Made by a program: the position numbers and the translations under genes. 64,000 nucleotides of DNA from Pomphorhynchus laevis (lineage: Eukaryota > Acanthocephala > Palaeacanthocephala > Echinorhynchida > Pomphorhynchidae), in NCBI GenBank assembly GCA_012934845.2, contig WNNJ02003409.1, positions 62,001 through 126,000 of the forward strand. Direction: 5' to 3'. Each line of letters starts with the position of its first letter. The first letter of the stretch is position 1. Below, piece by piece: positions 24,301 through 37,000 of this stretch. Under the pieces are notes generated by a model. That model searched no databases and was not told the origin of the DNA. It was given only the letters and a program-made list of their open reading frames with translations.

Positions 24301-26765
24301 AAATACCAGCTCCCCAAATCCAATATTATTTTAAACTCCGCTAAATCGCAGGTGGCTGTCTTTCATGGCACCCCTGCTACAAAGAAAAAACTTAAGAGAT
24401 TAGCATTATCTGCGCTCTCCTCCATATTTCTCTCTGAACCACTCCCCATCTTCACAAGTTGAGTGAAATACCTGGGGTTCATCGTTACGGTGAACTGGTC
24501 GGCGAAAGCTAACCTGGATAGACTTAAACGTATCCTGAAGAAAGCTAGGTGCGCCCTGAAACGGGCTTAGCATCTGTCGTTGAAAGGGAAACCTCAGGTG
24601 CGCCTTTGTGGCACCTGGGTTATCGCAGGATTAGTCTTCTTTTCTAGAGGACGTCCCCAGAGCAAAGGCTAAGGTTCCTTAAGCTGCTCATATCTCGTTT
24701 ACCCAACATAGTCCGCATCGATTTGATTCTTCAGGGGGTGAAATACTGCGGGTGGTTCAGTCGGAAGGCGACGTGTTGTATCGGTTGGGGGCTCAGATCC
24801 CCTAGATTTGAGGCTATGAAGAAAGGGAAGACTGCAAGAAAGAATTTAATGAGTTGTTCTGTCTTAACTGACACTCTTAGCTGACTGTTATGACTTTCCT
24901 TCATTTATGTTTTGTGATTTATTAAATAAATAATTTTTATTAATAATTTGTAAATTTTTATTAATAATTTAATAAAATTATTAAATTTATAATTTTAATA
25001 ATTTTATTATTAAAATTAAAAGTGGGAAAATTGCAAGTGTCGGAGCGTTCAAAAGATTGCAACTTTATGCTGGAAAACGGATGGAAAACAAAGCAGAACA
25101 AAAAGTGATTATTTTATGACTATTTAATTTGTTATGACTATTTTTCTCATTTATGTTTTGTGATTTAATAAAATCTTTATTATTAAAAATGATCCAACGG
25201 AGCAAAAAGTGTAAGTCGGAACGTTCAAACGATTTTCCTGCAAAAAATAGCTAATACGCACAATGTATCGTCGATTTCGTTAGATTATCCAGTAATTCGT
25301 CATGATACTAAGGTAAGTAACGTTTTTGTTTCTCAAAATTCTGGCGAAACGGAAGAGCTTCCTCCTATTATGAAGCTGGTAAATCTTATTACCGTTATGT
25401 CCAATATACCTATAGCAAGAAACACGTTCTTTAACGAGTTCCTTCGATCATTTATTAATCAATATCCTGATCGAGTTATTCTAAACTTGGCTAAGGTAGT
25501 CAATAACTCTTACATGATTTCTTTTGTAACTAATTACAAATTAGCATTAATTAATGGATTTGAAAAATTCCATGTGATTTGTTGTTCTTTTAGATTTTGT
25601 TTAAAAATATATTATACTATATAATTGAACCTTTTAAGCAATTATACTTACAAAAGACCTTGTCCAACTGCTAAAAGTGCTACTGCAATGGATCGTTGAT
25701 CAGTTTTCATAAACCCAAGTGCGATTAGAAAAATACCCGGTAGAAATGTTCCTAAAATCGTTAAAAGTTTACATTTGTATATAAACGATAATAATAAATA
25801 TTATTGAATATAATAATGATATCATTAAATACTGATGATATTATTTTAAGTTAACCAAAACAAATTTGTGTATTTTCACATTTTTCTACTTGCTTATTAT
25901 TGTATGATTCGAAGGACCTCAAAGGTCTTAATAAATTATTTATAATAATGATATTAATATCATTATATAAATATAATATTATATTTATATATTATATTAA
26001 TTATATCAATCAATTGACATTTTGTTTTTAAATTGAAAAATTAAGTTCAAATTATTATCATCAACACAAAATCATTACTGTATATCAATATAACGTCATC
26101 ATCATAAAGTTATAATAATCAATACTATAGTTTATTTGTTGCTTATTTTGTAAGCGTTTGGCATATTAAAGGAACATCTAAAATCGCGTCATTCAAAATA
26201 ATTCTAATAATAATTGTTAAATAATAATATTTAATTCTTAAATAATTTAATAATTGTCAACACTAAATAATTGTTATAAAATTTCATATAACTTATATTA
26301 AGTTAAAATAAAAATTGAAATTTAAAATAAACGATAATTTTTATGAAATGACTAATAAATAAAAGATTATATTGCCCAACATTTACACAAAAAGCTGTAT
26401 TGTATACAGCAAGTGATTCGATTTTATTAAACGAAGAGTTTACATGTGGATATCTTTATACGAAAAGGCATATTTGTGGTCAACCTTACTGCTATTAGAA
26501 CATGATGGATTTTATTTCACTGATAATGAGCTTAGTTATTCACTTGCGTGTTGATATTGATGGTACCCGACAAATTTGACAGACACAAAATGAGTTTGTT
26601 TGGATTGCATTACGGTTAGTCACGCTTTATAATGCAAAGCAAAACTTGAACATTATCGTATAGTATACACAACGAAGTAAGATATATTTTTGCTCAGACC
26701 ATAAGTGAATTCTGCGACGACGAAGAAGTTGAGTTCTTAATGATTTCAGTACGCGACGAATTGCG

Positions 26766-26845
<80 letters not shown>

Positions 26846-27930
26846 TAGATTATTTATTCAAATCAGCTCCGGGATCCTTTGACGGATACTTGTATATATT
26901 AATACTCGGATTTTAAGTCAAACCGGAAACACAAAGATATCGTTTTATTCAAGCTTTCGACCAACTAGTGGCCTTCTTCAGGAAAATAATATTGTATGTT
27001 TATTAGAAACCAAAATTGTTTTAAGGTGAAAACAATTAAAACAATTTTTAACAATTTAAAACAATAAAACAATTAAAACAATTTTGGTTACAAATTCAAC
27101 TCACTACGTTCATATGTTGTGTTTATGTTCAAATCATTAAAATTAACTTCTTTCATCAGTATATCATAATAAAGCTTTTTGCATATGAAGACAAAGTTAT
27201 CACTAGCTTTTATTTAAACGAGCTTGCGCTTTTATGTAAAAGCGCGAGCTCGTGACGTTGAAGTTGATCCCCTTACTTCAAAATGAGGACGCTGTCAAAA
27301 TAAGTTCGCGACAATGAGGCGCAATTAGACATGCTGTGCAGTCTTTGCGCGAACGTTCATTGACGTTTTGGTATTTATGACGTAAGTATGCCAAATGCGC
27401 CGAACGTTACAAAGTTGTAGAACAAAAGGATTTTTTCCTTTTGTGCTCCAGTGAAATTAGTTCAAGCACTCGGCCTCATCAAATTAAAATGAGCTCATCA
27501 CATTGAAATAAATTTAATATAAAAAATAGTTAACATTTTTTATTTCGATGTTTAAATATTTTAAATTTCATCAAAGAGTAATTTGATAATTATTCCATAA
27601 GAAATAAATAATTAAACCCATAAGAAATAAGAGCAACAAGAAATTTGCGTGAAGAAGAACTAATGAACATGAATATCGTGGCGTTTTACGTGTTTATGCT
27701 AATATCTCAGAACAAGTGCGGGTTAGAAAATTAACATTTTTTATAAACTATCATATTTAGCATGTAACCCGAAATATCATAAATTATAATATAATTAAAT
27801 ATTATAATATTTAAGATATTAATTATTATAATATTTAATTATAAATTAAAAGATAGCTGTTCAAGATATTTTGAATAACAATTTTGAATAAAACGATATC
27901 TTTGTGTTTCCGGTTTGACTTAAAATCCGA

Positions 27931-28011
<81 letters not shown>

Positions 28012-31000
28012 ACTTAATTCAACGTTTGCTTTAAATACCGAAATTTGCTTTTGTTCATACGAAAATAGTAAAATGGTTTGTTTCTGTCAATTATGATTTA
28101 TTCAGTCTATACACTTCATATTGAATAGCTTATTTATTCAGTCTTATCGTTTTGTCGCTAACTTAATTCGATAATTCATTTCCATGAATTATCGAATTTG
28201 CAAACTTTTTTCTATTAAAATATAGAATTCTAAAAGTATTTTTGAATAATATAACCACTAAAGTTTCATTGTTAGTAAAAAATTCAGCTTCGAGCCTTAA
28301 GTGCTCTTAATATTTAGTATAAAACACATCTTAACAATTTATATATAGAGTTATTGAATACAATTTTTAAATATTGAAATCTTTCTACTAAATCTACAGT
28401 TACATATAATTTTATTAGCTTATTTGTGCACAAAATAAGTAACTAATTATGACTAATTATGACTAATTATGACTAATTATGCACAAAATAAGTTTTGTAA
28501 ATTAATTTCTAAATTAATTTACAAATATTACATTTCAAATATCATTAATGAATTTTACGCACTAAGTAATGCCGATTTAATTATCGATTTAATGGCATAA
28601 GTAATGAATAAGCTAATGTTTTTAAATTACTTCTTAATATATTCAGTAATGCTTTCAATAACGGTATGAATGATGATGTTATCATTCATTTCGATTAATG
28701 ATTTTATGTTTTTCATTATATAATTTAATATTTCTAATGGAATATAAATTCGATTATATCAATTGTAGTATAAGATTCAGATCAGTGTTTGGTGTGATAT
28801 ACGGTAAAGTATCAATCACTGTGTTGTTGTGAGATAGTGCCGTAGTTGTAAAGTTACTGGACCACACTAATAATAAAAATTAGTAGTAATGAGTGAAGGT
28901 CAAAACGTTTATATAGGGATGATATTTCCGTGATAAGCGTCGCCTGTTGGTTAAATTTCCCGAGTGCTAAAAAATCATGAAGTTAATATTCATTTAACAA
29001 ACAACAAAGTATTGTGAATATTGCTTACACGAGCCTTTATTCTTCAGTGGTCGGTTTGATATTATCCTCGTGTTTCTTTTAATTCTATCAGCATCACTGT
29101 ACACTACAATTAGCGTGGGTGGACCTCATCAGCAGTGAGCGTACGCCTACATTTCGTGTTTCGGTCCTGTTTCTGTTTCTGCTGAACTCCTTGTCGCCGA
29201 AATTCTGGTTTATAGCTGGCTTATCTACCAAATTACACAATTAATGTGCTCTATATTTAGTGTGGGCGATAACTTATATTCGCAAGTCGAATCCACCACA
29301 AACCGAAAAAACCACATGAAAAAACCACACACCGATTGTAGTGTACAGTGATGCTGATAGGATTAAAAGAACCACACGAGGAAAATATGAAACCGACTAA
29401 TGAAGAATAACGGCTCGTGCTTGTATATTCACAATGATAAAAAGACAGCTTACGGTTTACTGCCCGGTGAACAATTCGTATAGAAGCGAATAATAAAATT
29501 CGGTGTGTGGTGGATTCGACTTGCGAATATAAGTTATCGCTCACACCAAATATAGAACACATTAATTGTGTAATTTGGTATATAAGCCAAATATAAACCA
29601 GCATTTCAGCGACAAGGAGTTCAGAAGAAACAGGACCGAAACACGAAATGTATGCGTAGGCTCACTGCTGATGAGTTCCACCCACGCTGATTGTAGTGTA
29701 CAGTGATGCTGATAGGATTAAAAGAACCACACGAGGAAAATATGAAACCGACTAATGAAAAACAACAAATTGTCTGTTGAGCATATCGTAAATATTTAAT
29801 AAACTTGAAGTTAAATGTTTAACTAGCTGCTGTTATATAAAAACGCTAATTTAAAACTATCATGTGCCCAACGGCTAATTGCAGTTTAAAATACCAAATT
29901 TAATTAAGTACACATGTGTTTAATACTGCATTACCTAGGTAAACTATAATGATATTCATAGTGACGTGATGTGATTATGCTGTGTTGCATTTTAAAAGTA
30001 TGATCGCTCGATAGCCATACATCATTTGTGGGTGAAATTGTGAGTTTAAATCTGATCTCGCTTTTACGTAATTTCGGAAAAGTCATAAACTCAATCACGA
30101 GATAGTGGAAGTATTTTATATTTAATCTTATTAAAAGGCTATGTTGATTACACAACATCTTCTAAGCAGTCTCGATGAATTATGATGGAAAGTTATACTT
30201 CGTAACATAAACACAAATTTCATTCAACTGTAAGATAAGTTAATAAAGAATAATTGCTAAAAATAAAGAATTTCTAAAACAATGACACATACCCAGAATT
30301 ACAGCAATTTTTCGGATTACTGTACGAGAAAGAATATTCCTTGCGAGAACAATATCGGCAATTACACTTGATGACGTTGTTGTGATCCATATGACAATAT
30401 ATGGAAGGGACGAGTAAAGTCCATTCTTAAAATTATAAATTGTTTTATAAAAGCAAACGACTCGCGATTTCTCTTTAGTTTGAATTCCCTAGCTTGAAGC
30501 TTGATCAGTGAAGGAAAGAAAACAAAATAATTTTTGTCGATATTCATCGATTACTTCAAAATCATTTAAAATCATTTAAATAATTTAATAGATGCATATT
30601 TTAAACTAGGTTACTATAAAAATAACATCAAGCAGAAAATAGTAAAATATATAAATCAACACAATAATATAAAGAATAAATTTAAACTCTTAAGTGGCAA
30701 ATTTTTATGGATAGATAATAAATAATATACTTTGTATTAGAATAAGATACTAGATGGTTTTATCAGAGGAAATACCTTATTAGCATGTATTTGGCCCTGC
30801 TGCTATGTTGGGTAGAGGAGTTAGTGGCCGAAACATGATAACATAGCAGTTCCTCCTGATGAACGTTAATCCTTGTTCTTATACATAGTTTGTTATCTAT
30901 TAGCCGATTCATAAAAATTGATTTTTATTTTTAATTTCAGTTTATATTCATCTTGAAATAAATTATATAAAATCTTATAACAATTATTTATTAATTTTTT

Positions 31001-34000
31001 ATTATTTAACTATTTAACTTTTATTTTGCATTATTTTTAATTTGCAATATAAAATACGTAGACTCAGTTAGTTTATTTAATTCGTCGTAACAAATTTTTT
31101 CTTTGCCAATTTGTTTGCAAAATATTGCTTACTTTTCTATTCGGTATTTCCACTTTGGCATTCAAGTAAATTAGTCTTACGGAGAGATACATTTACTTGA
31201 CACTAGAACTATTTCATGGATAAAATTAAATAAAATAAAATTGAGCTCTCGTCGATCATAACTATTGTCACTTGATTCATAAATTATATCCTAATTATTA
31301 CATTTGAATTATTTACATATAATTAATTATCTTCTGATGACTACATTGTTTGAATACCGCTGAAATACATATTAAGCGAACTAAATATAATAGAATTTTA
31401 GGTTCAAGTACGAATTCTTAACATGGCAAATTGTATTATATTAATGTATAAAGCATTAATTAAAAAACTCTAATTTGCTTTATTGATCTAATTAATCAAC
31501 AGAATTATTGATTGATCGCCAATAAAAAATTAGTGCTAATTGATTTTTGATTTGCCAATGCTGACTAATAAATTATTACAAATTAAAAAATGTATTAAGG
31601 TATTAATTAATATTCTTAAGAATTGAGAAGTAGATTATATTGAAATTTGACTGAAGCTAAAGTTCTCCCATTCTAAATGCATATCATAACATTGACAAAC
31701 AAACTTTTAAGGCTTTACTGCATTCTCACAAATTATACTAATTAACCTGACAACATTACTGTGGAATGCAACACTGAAATGATTTTATTTGCATAAATGC
31801 GCCAAACATTATGATAGAAATCAATGTGTAATCTATATGTTGTTTAACATCACTCCATAGTGTAACATTTTAGGTCAACGATTTAAACAAGGTTCACTTG
31901 CTATCAGAGGCCACAGAAAATTTGACAGCACTAACATAAAACTAAGGGATTCTGAGCATTATAAATTTCGGAAAATTATTTAAAATCAAGCATACGTACG
32001 TTTCTAATTTTTTTTCTAAAGTTTTTGATATTTTAAAAATATTGTGATCGGTTGGCAAACAGCACTTTGCAATAAAATCATGTATCCCATACACCGAAAC
32101 CTGATAACATAGCAGTTCTTCTGATGATTTATAATTCTTATTCTGATACATTGTCTATTATTTATTAGTAAATTCATAAAAATTGACTTTTATTTTACAT
32201 TAAAATTTTAAATTTTAACATGAAATGAATTATATAAAATAATAATTGTTGAATATAATTGTAATTATTTAAATATTAATTATATATAAAGTTATAATAT
32301 ATATTTTTACAATTCAAAAAATATGTCAAATAGAAATTATATTATTTCGTCACGAAATAATATAAATAATAATAAAATAATAATTTTATAAAATAATAAT
32401 TGATTAATTTCGTTGGGTACTATAAGTTTCGGTGATACTGAACGAATTTTGTATTTTCAATGCAAATTATAAAATGTGGTTTTCTATTTGACGAAATCAT
32501 CTGTAATTCGTATTAAACTATAAAATTAAAAGCTTTTGATTATAAATATTTAAATATTGAAATTATAAAAATCAAATGTTATAAACTTAATTCGACATCG
32601 CCTTTTCAGTTCATCTTTACGATAAGCGAATATTTGACTGAACAATTGGTATTTTTTCAATTGATTTATTTGAACATTTTATCAATTTAACAACATGTTC
32701 AAATAAACCAAAAGATTTAATTGATTAAAATCAAACAGAAAAAATAAAATTGAGATTAATAAAATGGTAAAATTTTACTTCAAATCAAAATATTAGAAGT
32801 AAAATTAAGAAAGAACTTTAGATGTTATCAAAATTACGATTGATGTTTTATGAACGCATTAAGCTCAATAAATTAATTCGCTGATTACATACACTTTTAA
32901 TATCGAAATCAAGTACGTCTTTCATGTAACTTGGGATTTCAGTTAACAGCGTATAAAGTCCCCAATTAGAGCACGTATGGCAAATAAATAAAGCCCAACA
33001 AGGAATACTGGTCATCATGGCTTTCCACGGAGCAGACTAAATTTTAAAATAACAAATCAATACAATTATGAAGATTTGTATACTTTTTCATTTTTCTTTA
33101 TATACAAATTTGTTGTCTGATTGATGTAGGCGATTTCTTTCTCGGATATGATTTTATTTTCCATTGGAGTGTTGCTGTACAAGAAAAACCATAACAGTAT
33201 CCAGGCGGTTTCAAGACCAGCTACAAAGTTTTAAACCAGCATTCCAATGTAATAATAAATACAAATTATTCATATATTTCGATATTTAAAATTTCAGGTA
33301 ATCAATAAAGTACATATATTTTATCCATCAACCTGACGGGAGAGAATAAAAGTTGTATTTGCATTTACGATTTTATTGTATGAAAATAATACCCGGAAAA
33401 CAAACAATCAGAAAAATTATCCATTCAGTTTGGATAATCCACATTTATATTTCCTTGTATTTTAGTTGGATAATTTTAGTTTATTAGATTAAATAAATAT
33501 TTTAGAAATAAATATTTTTTAAAAATAATTATTTTATTAAATTAATTAGTTAAATTGACGAAATAAATAAATCTATGCAAGACAATTGGTTAAAAAGTTT
33601 TATTTACAAATTCTATTGAAAAAAGATGTAGTCATGCAAAACGAACAATACAAAGAGCGTAGGAATAAATATTTTAAATAAATAAAAGAGGGTTATGTGT
33701 TTTAAATCATATAAAGTAAAATGTATATTTTTAACTTGACGTAAATCTTACAGTAAAATAAGGTTTAGTGATATTCCTATTTTTCAGATTTTTCTGTATA
33801 ATTAACTAAATACTAAATGCTTATCGAAAGTTATCACAATATTTTTGATTATTCCTCTGTTTCATTTATATCAATCAAGTAAGTAATATTTTTTAAAGAT
33901 GTCAGCAGTTATTAAATAATTAGTAATTGTTGATTAATATTTTTAAATTAATTATAAATATTTATTTTTTAAATTAATTAAAAAAAATACAAATTTCTGT

Positions 34001-37000
34001 ATAATGAAATATATGTCAAAATTTATTACAGAAATTTTGAAAAACTCTTATTTTATTTGAAATATAATTAATTATTATATTATAATAATATTTAATATAT
34101 TAATATAATACACAATAATATAATTTGTTTATGAGGAATAAAACGGGAAGAAATCAACTAAACTTTGTAAATATTATGAGGATATTTCTAATATCCTCAT
34201 AATATATGTAGATAATATAATTCGTTTATGAAGAATAAAACGGGAAGAAATCAACTAAACTTTGTAAATATTATGAGGATATTTCTAATATCCTCATAAT
34301 ATATGTAGATAATATAATTCGTTTATGAAGAATAAAACGGGAAGAAACCAACTATACTTTGTAAATATTATGAGGATATTTCTAATATCCTCATAATATA
34401 TGTAGATAATATAATTCGTTTATGAAGAATAAAACGGGAAGAAACCAACTATACTTTGTAAATATTATGAGGATATTTCTAATATCCTCATAATATATGT
34501 AGATAATATAATTCGTTTATGAAGAATAAAACGGGAAGAAACCAACTATACTTTGTAAATATTATGAGGATTAGTAGATATTTCTAATAATTAAAATTTT
34601 AAATTATTCACAATTTTGTATTCAAACAATGAACACATAAGCGTTCGAAAATTTCTAAGAAGGTATTGCATTTATCTTCTATTTATAAATATAAGACGAC
34701 TCAGTTATTAATATAATATACAATTATATTATATATATTATGTTATAAATATTTAATAATATTTAAAATAGTTAATAGTATTTATTAACTATAAATATTT
34801 AAAGAAATTTATAATAATATGATATGCAATTATAAATTTCGAAAGAAGAGAAGGCATAGGAAAAGCTAACAAAAGTTCTGTATAAAATAACAAGAGAGTC
34901 AATCAAATTATGAAACTTATGATTAGTTTAACAAAATAAAGGATGAGAAGAAAGGATAAACAATTATCCAATATTCACAGATGGGTTGCTGCTATTCTCA
35001 CAAATAATCCTGTTCAACTATTATAATGGAAATCTTATCTAAAATTTTCCAAAATATGAAAAGACTTACCGACAACATAAAACAAATTCTTCCAGTCGGA
35101 TTCAGGATTGACGCATAAGGCACCACCAACGGGTAGTAATATAATAGGTGCAAGATGAGCTCCTAAACAAATAAGTATAATCAATATTCCAAATTTTCTT
35201 TACCAGAAAGAGCGACTCCTATGAGAATACTGCGTTCGGTTGATGGAGCCCATGCACTCCATACATGTGAAATTGCAGGCAACATTAATCCCTGTTTGCA
35301 ACATTAATAAAAGTATATATATTCATTTGAGTAACATACGCATCCGAAACCAACAAGTATTCTTAGAAATATAAATAGCCCTACATGGGTTAAAGCGGCA
35401 ATAGAATAGAGCCAGGCACATATTGAGTTTACTATTACAGCTAACCCCATAACCAATTTGGACCCATATTTCTCAGCCATAAGGCCACCGGGTACTTCTG
35501 ACAAAATGTAGCCATAAAAGAATGCCGCCAAGATAGTGGCTCGCTGGGAACCTCCCCAGTTAAATATTCCTGTCTAAAGAAAAATATATATACACTATCA
35601 GCTAACCAATTCCTTTGAAAAAGTAGTGTATTTAAAAATTCTGTGATTTGTTCTAAACTATGTTTTTAAATAGTTGATAATGAGCTATTATTGATAAAGA
35701 ATTGTTGGAGCTGGATCAAAGAAAGATGATAATTTTATTTGATATTTCGCTAACCTCTGTTAGCATTATCAGAAAATGAAGTGTAATTTTCTGAAGATGC
35801 TTACAGATGTTAGCGAAATATCAAATAAAATTTTCCTCTTTTCTTTGATCCAGCTCCAACAATTCTTTTAGCAATAAGTTATTGCAAGTGAATATCTCAG
35901 TTTGATCTATTTAACAATCAAATAATAGATGTAACGTATAATATTAAAGATAAAAGGTAGAATTTTAACGCGTATTTTAATTTTTTGCATATAAAAATGT
36001 AACTGCAAAATAAATTAAAAAATTTACAGTTAGAAGTAATGAAATAATGAAATCGTAGCTGAAATGTTGCTTCTTCTGCAAAATCACTTGTGATCTAGCA
36101 AAATTTACTAAAATGAATTCTAGAGTTAGATTAATTTAAATAATATTTAATAATAAATTTCCCTTTATTTGAAAGTCAATATTTCGATATCTCCTGCTAT
36201 CATCAGGATTACAATAAAATGTTCACAAAATTTCGTGTTTTAACATTTATAAAAAACAAAATCATAAAACAAAATAAATGTCGAAAAACAAAGCATGCAT
36301 ACACTAAAAAATTGAACGATACACATTTTAAAGTAAACAAAAAGAAAGAAAAAACAAAATCATAAAATAAAATCAAAGCAAAATCATAAAACAAGTGATA
36401 AAATATACGAATTGAAGAATTGAAATAATTTAACGATAGATTAATTAATTATAATTTAATATAAACCAAAACAAAATATTAGAGAAAACAAATAAATGAG
36501 AAAACAAACGAATTGAAAAATTGAAATAATTTAATATTAGAATAATAAATTATAATTTAGTTTAAAGTTGAAGTCAGATTTATTATTAAGCATTAAAACA
36601 AGTGATAAAAACATAAGAATTGAATAATAAAAATAATGTAATAATAGAGTATTTAATTATAATAAGAAATTATTATTAATTATAATCAGCCTGAGTGGGT
36701 CTCATCAGCTGCTTACCCAGATCTCTACATTTCACGTTTCGACCCTTATTATATGTTGACTCCGTACACTGGTGCTGATAGGATTCGAACTCAGAACATC
36801 TGATTTTGAATCCACTGTACGATTTCATATAGCTGATAGTCATTTCTCATACATTAAAGATAAACCTCAGTTTTCACGTTTAATTCGTGGACATAACGCT
36901 CTTGAACATTAAATGTGTACAACTGACATCACCTCACTTTACACTAACGTTCCGCTTTCTGATGCTATAAACATTGCCGCTAAAATACTTAATTATAATA

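Noticed and set aside
27884-28096. Frame with a long Tyr-Ile repeat
   Set aside because: It is translation of the (TA)n microsatellite.
29257-29604. 115-codon minus-strand frame
   Set aside because: Runs through the two arms of an inverted repeat; no protein-like conservation.
33084-33220. Alternative donor GTATAT inside this exon's 3' part
   Set aside because: It would leave phase 2 and shift the highly conserved PWKAMMTS exon out of frame.
34126-34570. CRISPR-like regular spacing
   Set aside because: The whole 97-bp unit repeats, with no variable spacers; it is a minisatellite in a eukaryotic intron.
36775-36800. tRNA-gene-like B-box word
   Set aside because: There is no A box at the right distance and no cloverleaf; at most a SINE remnant.
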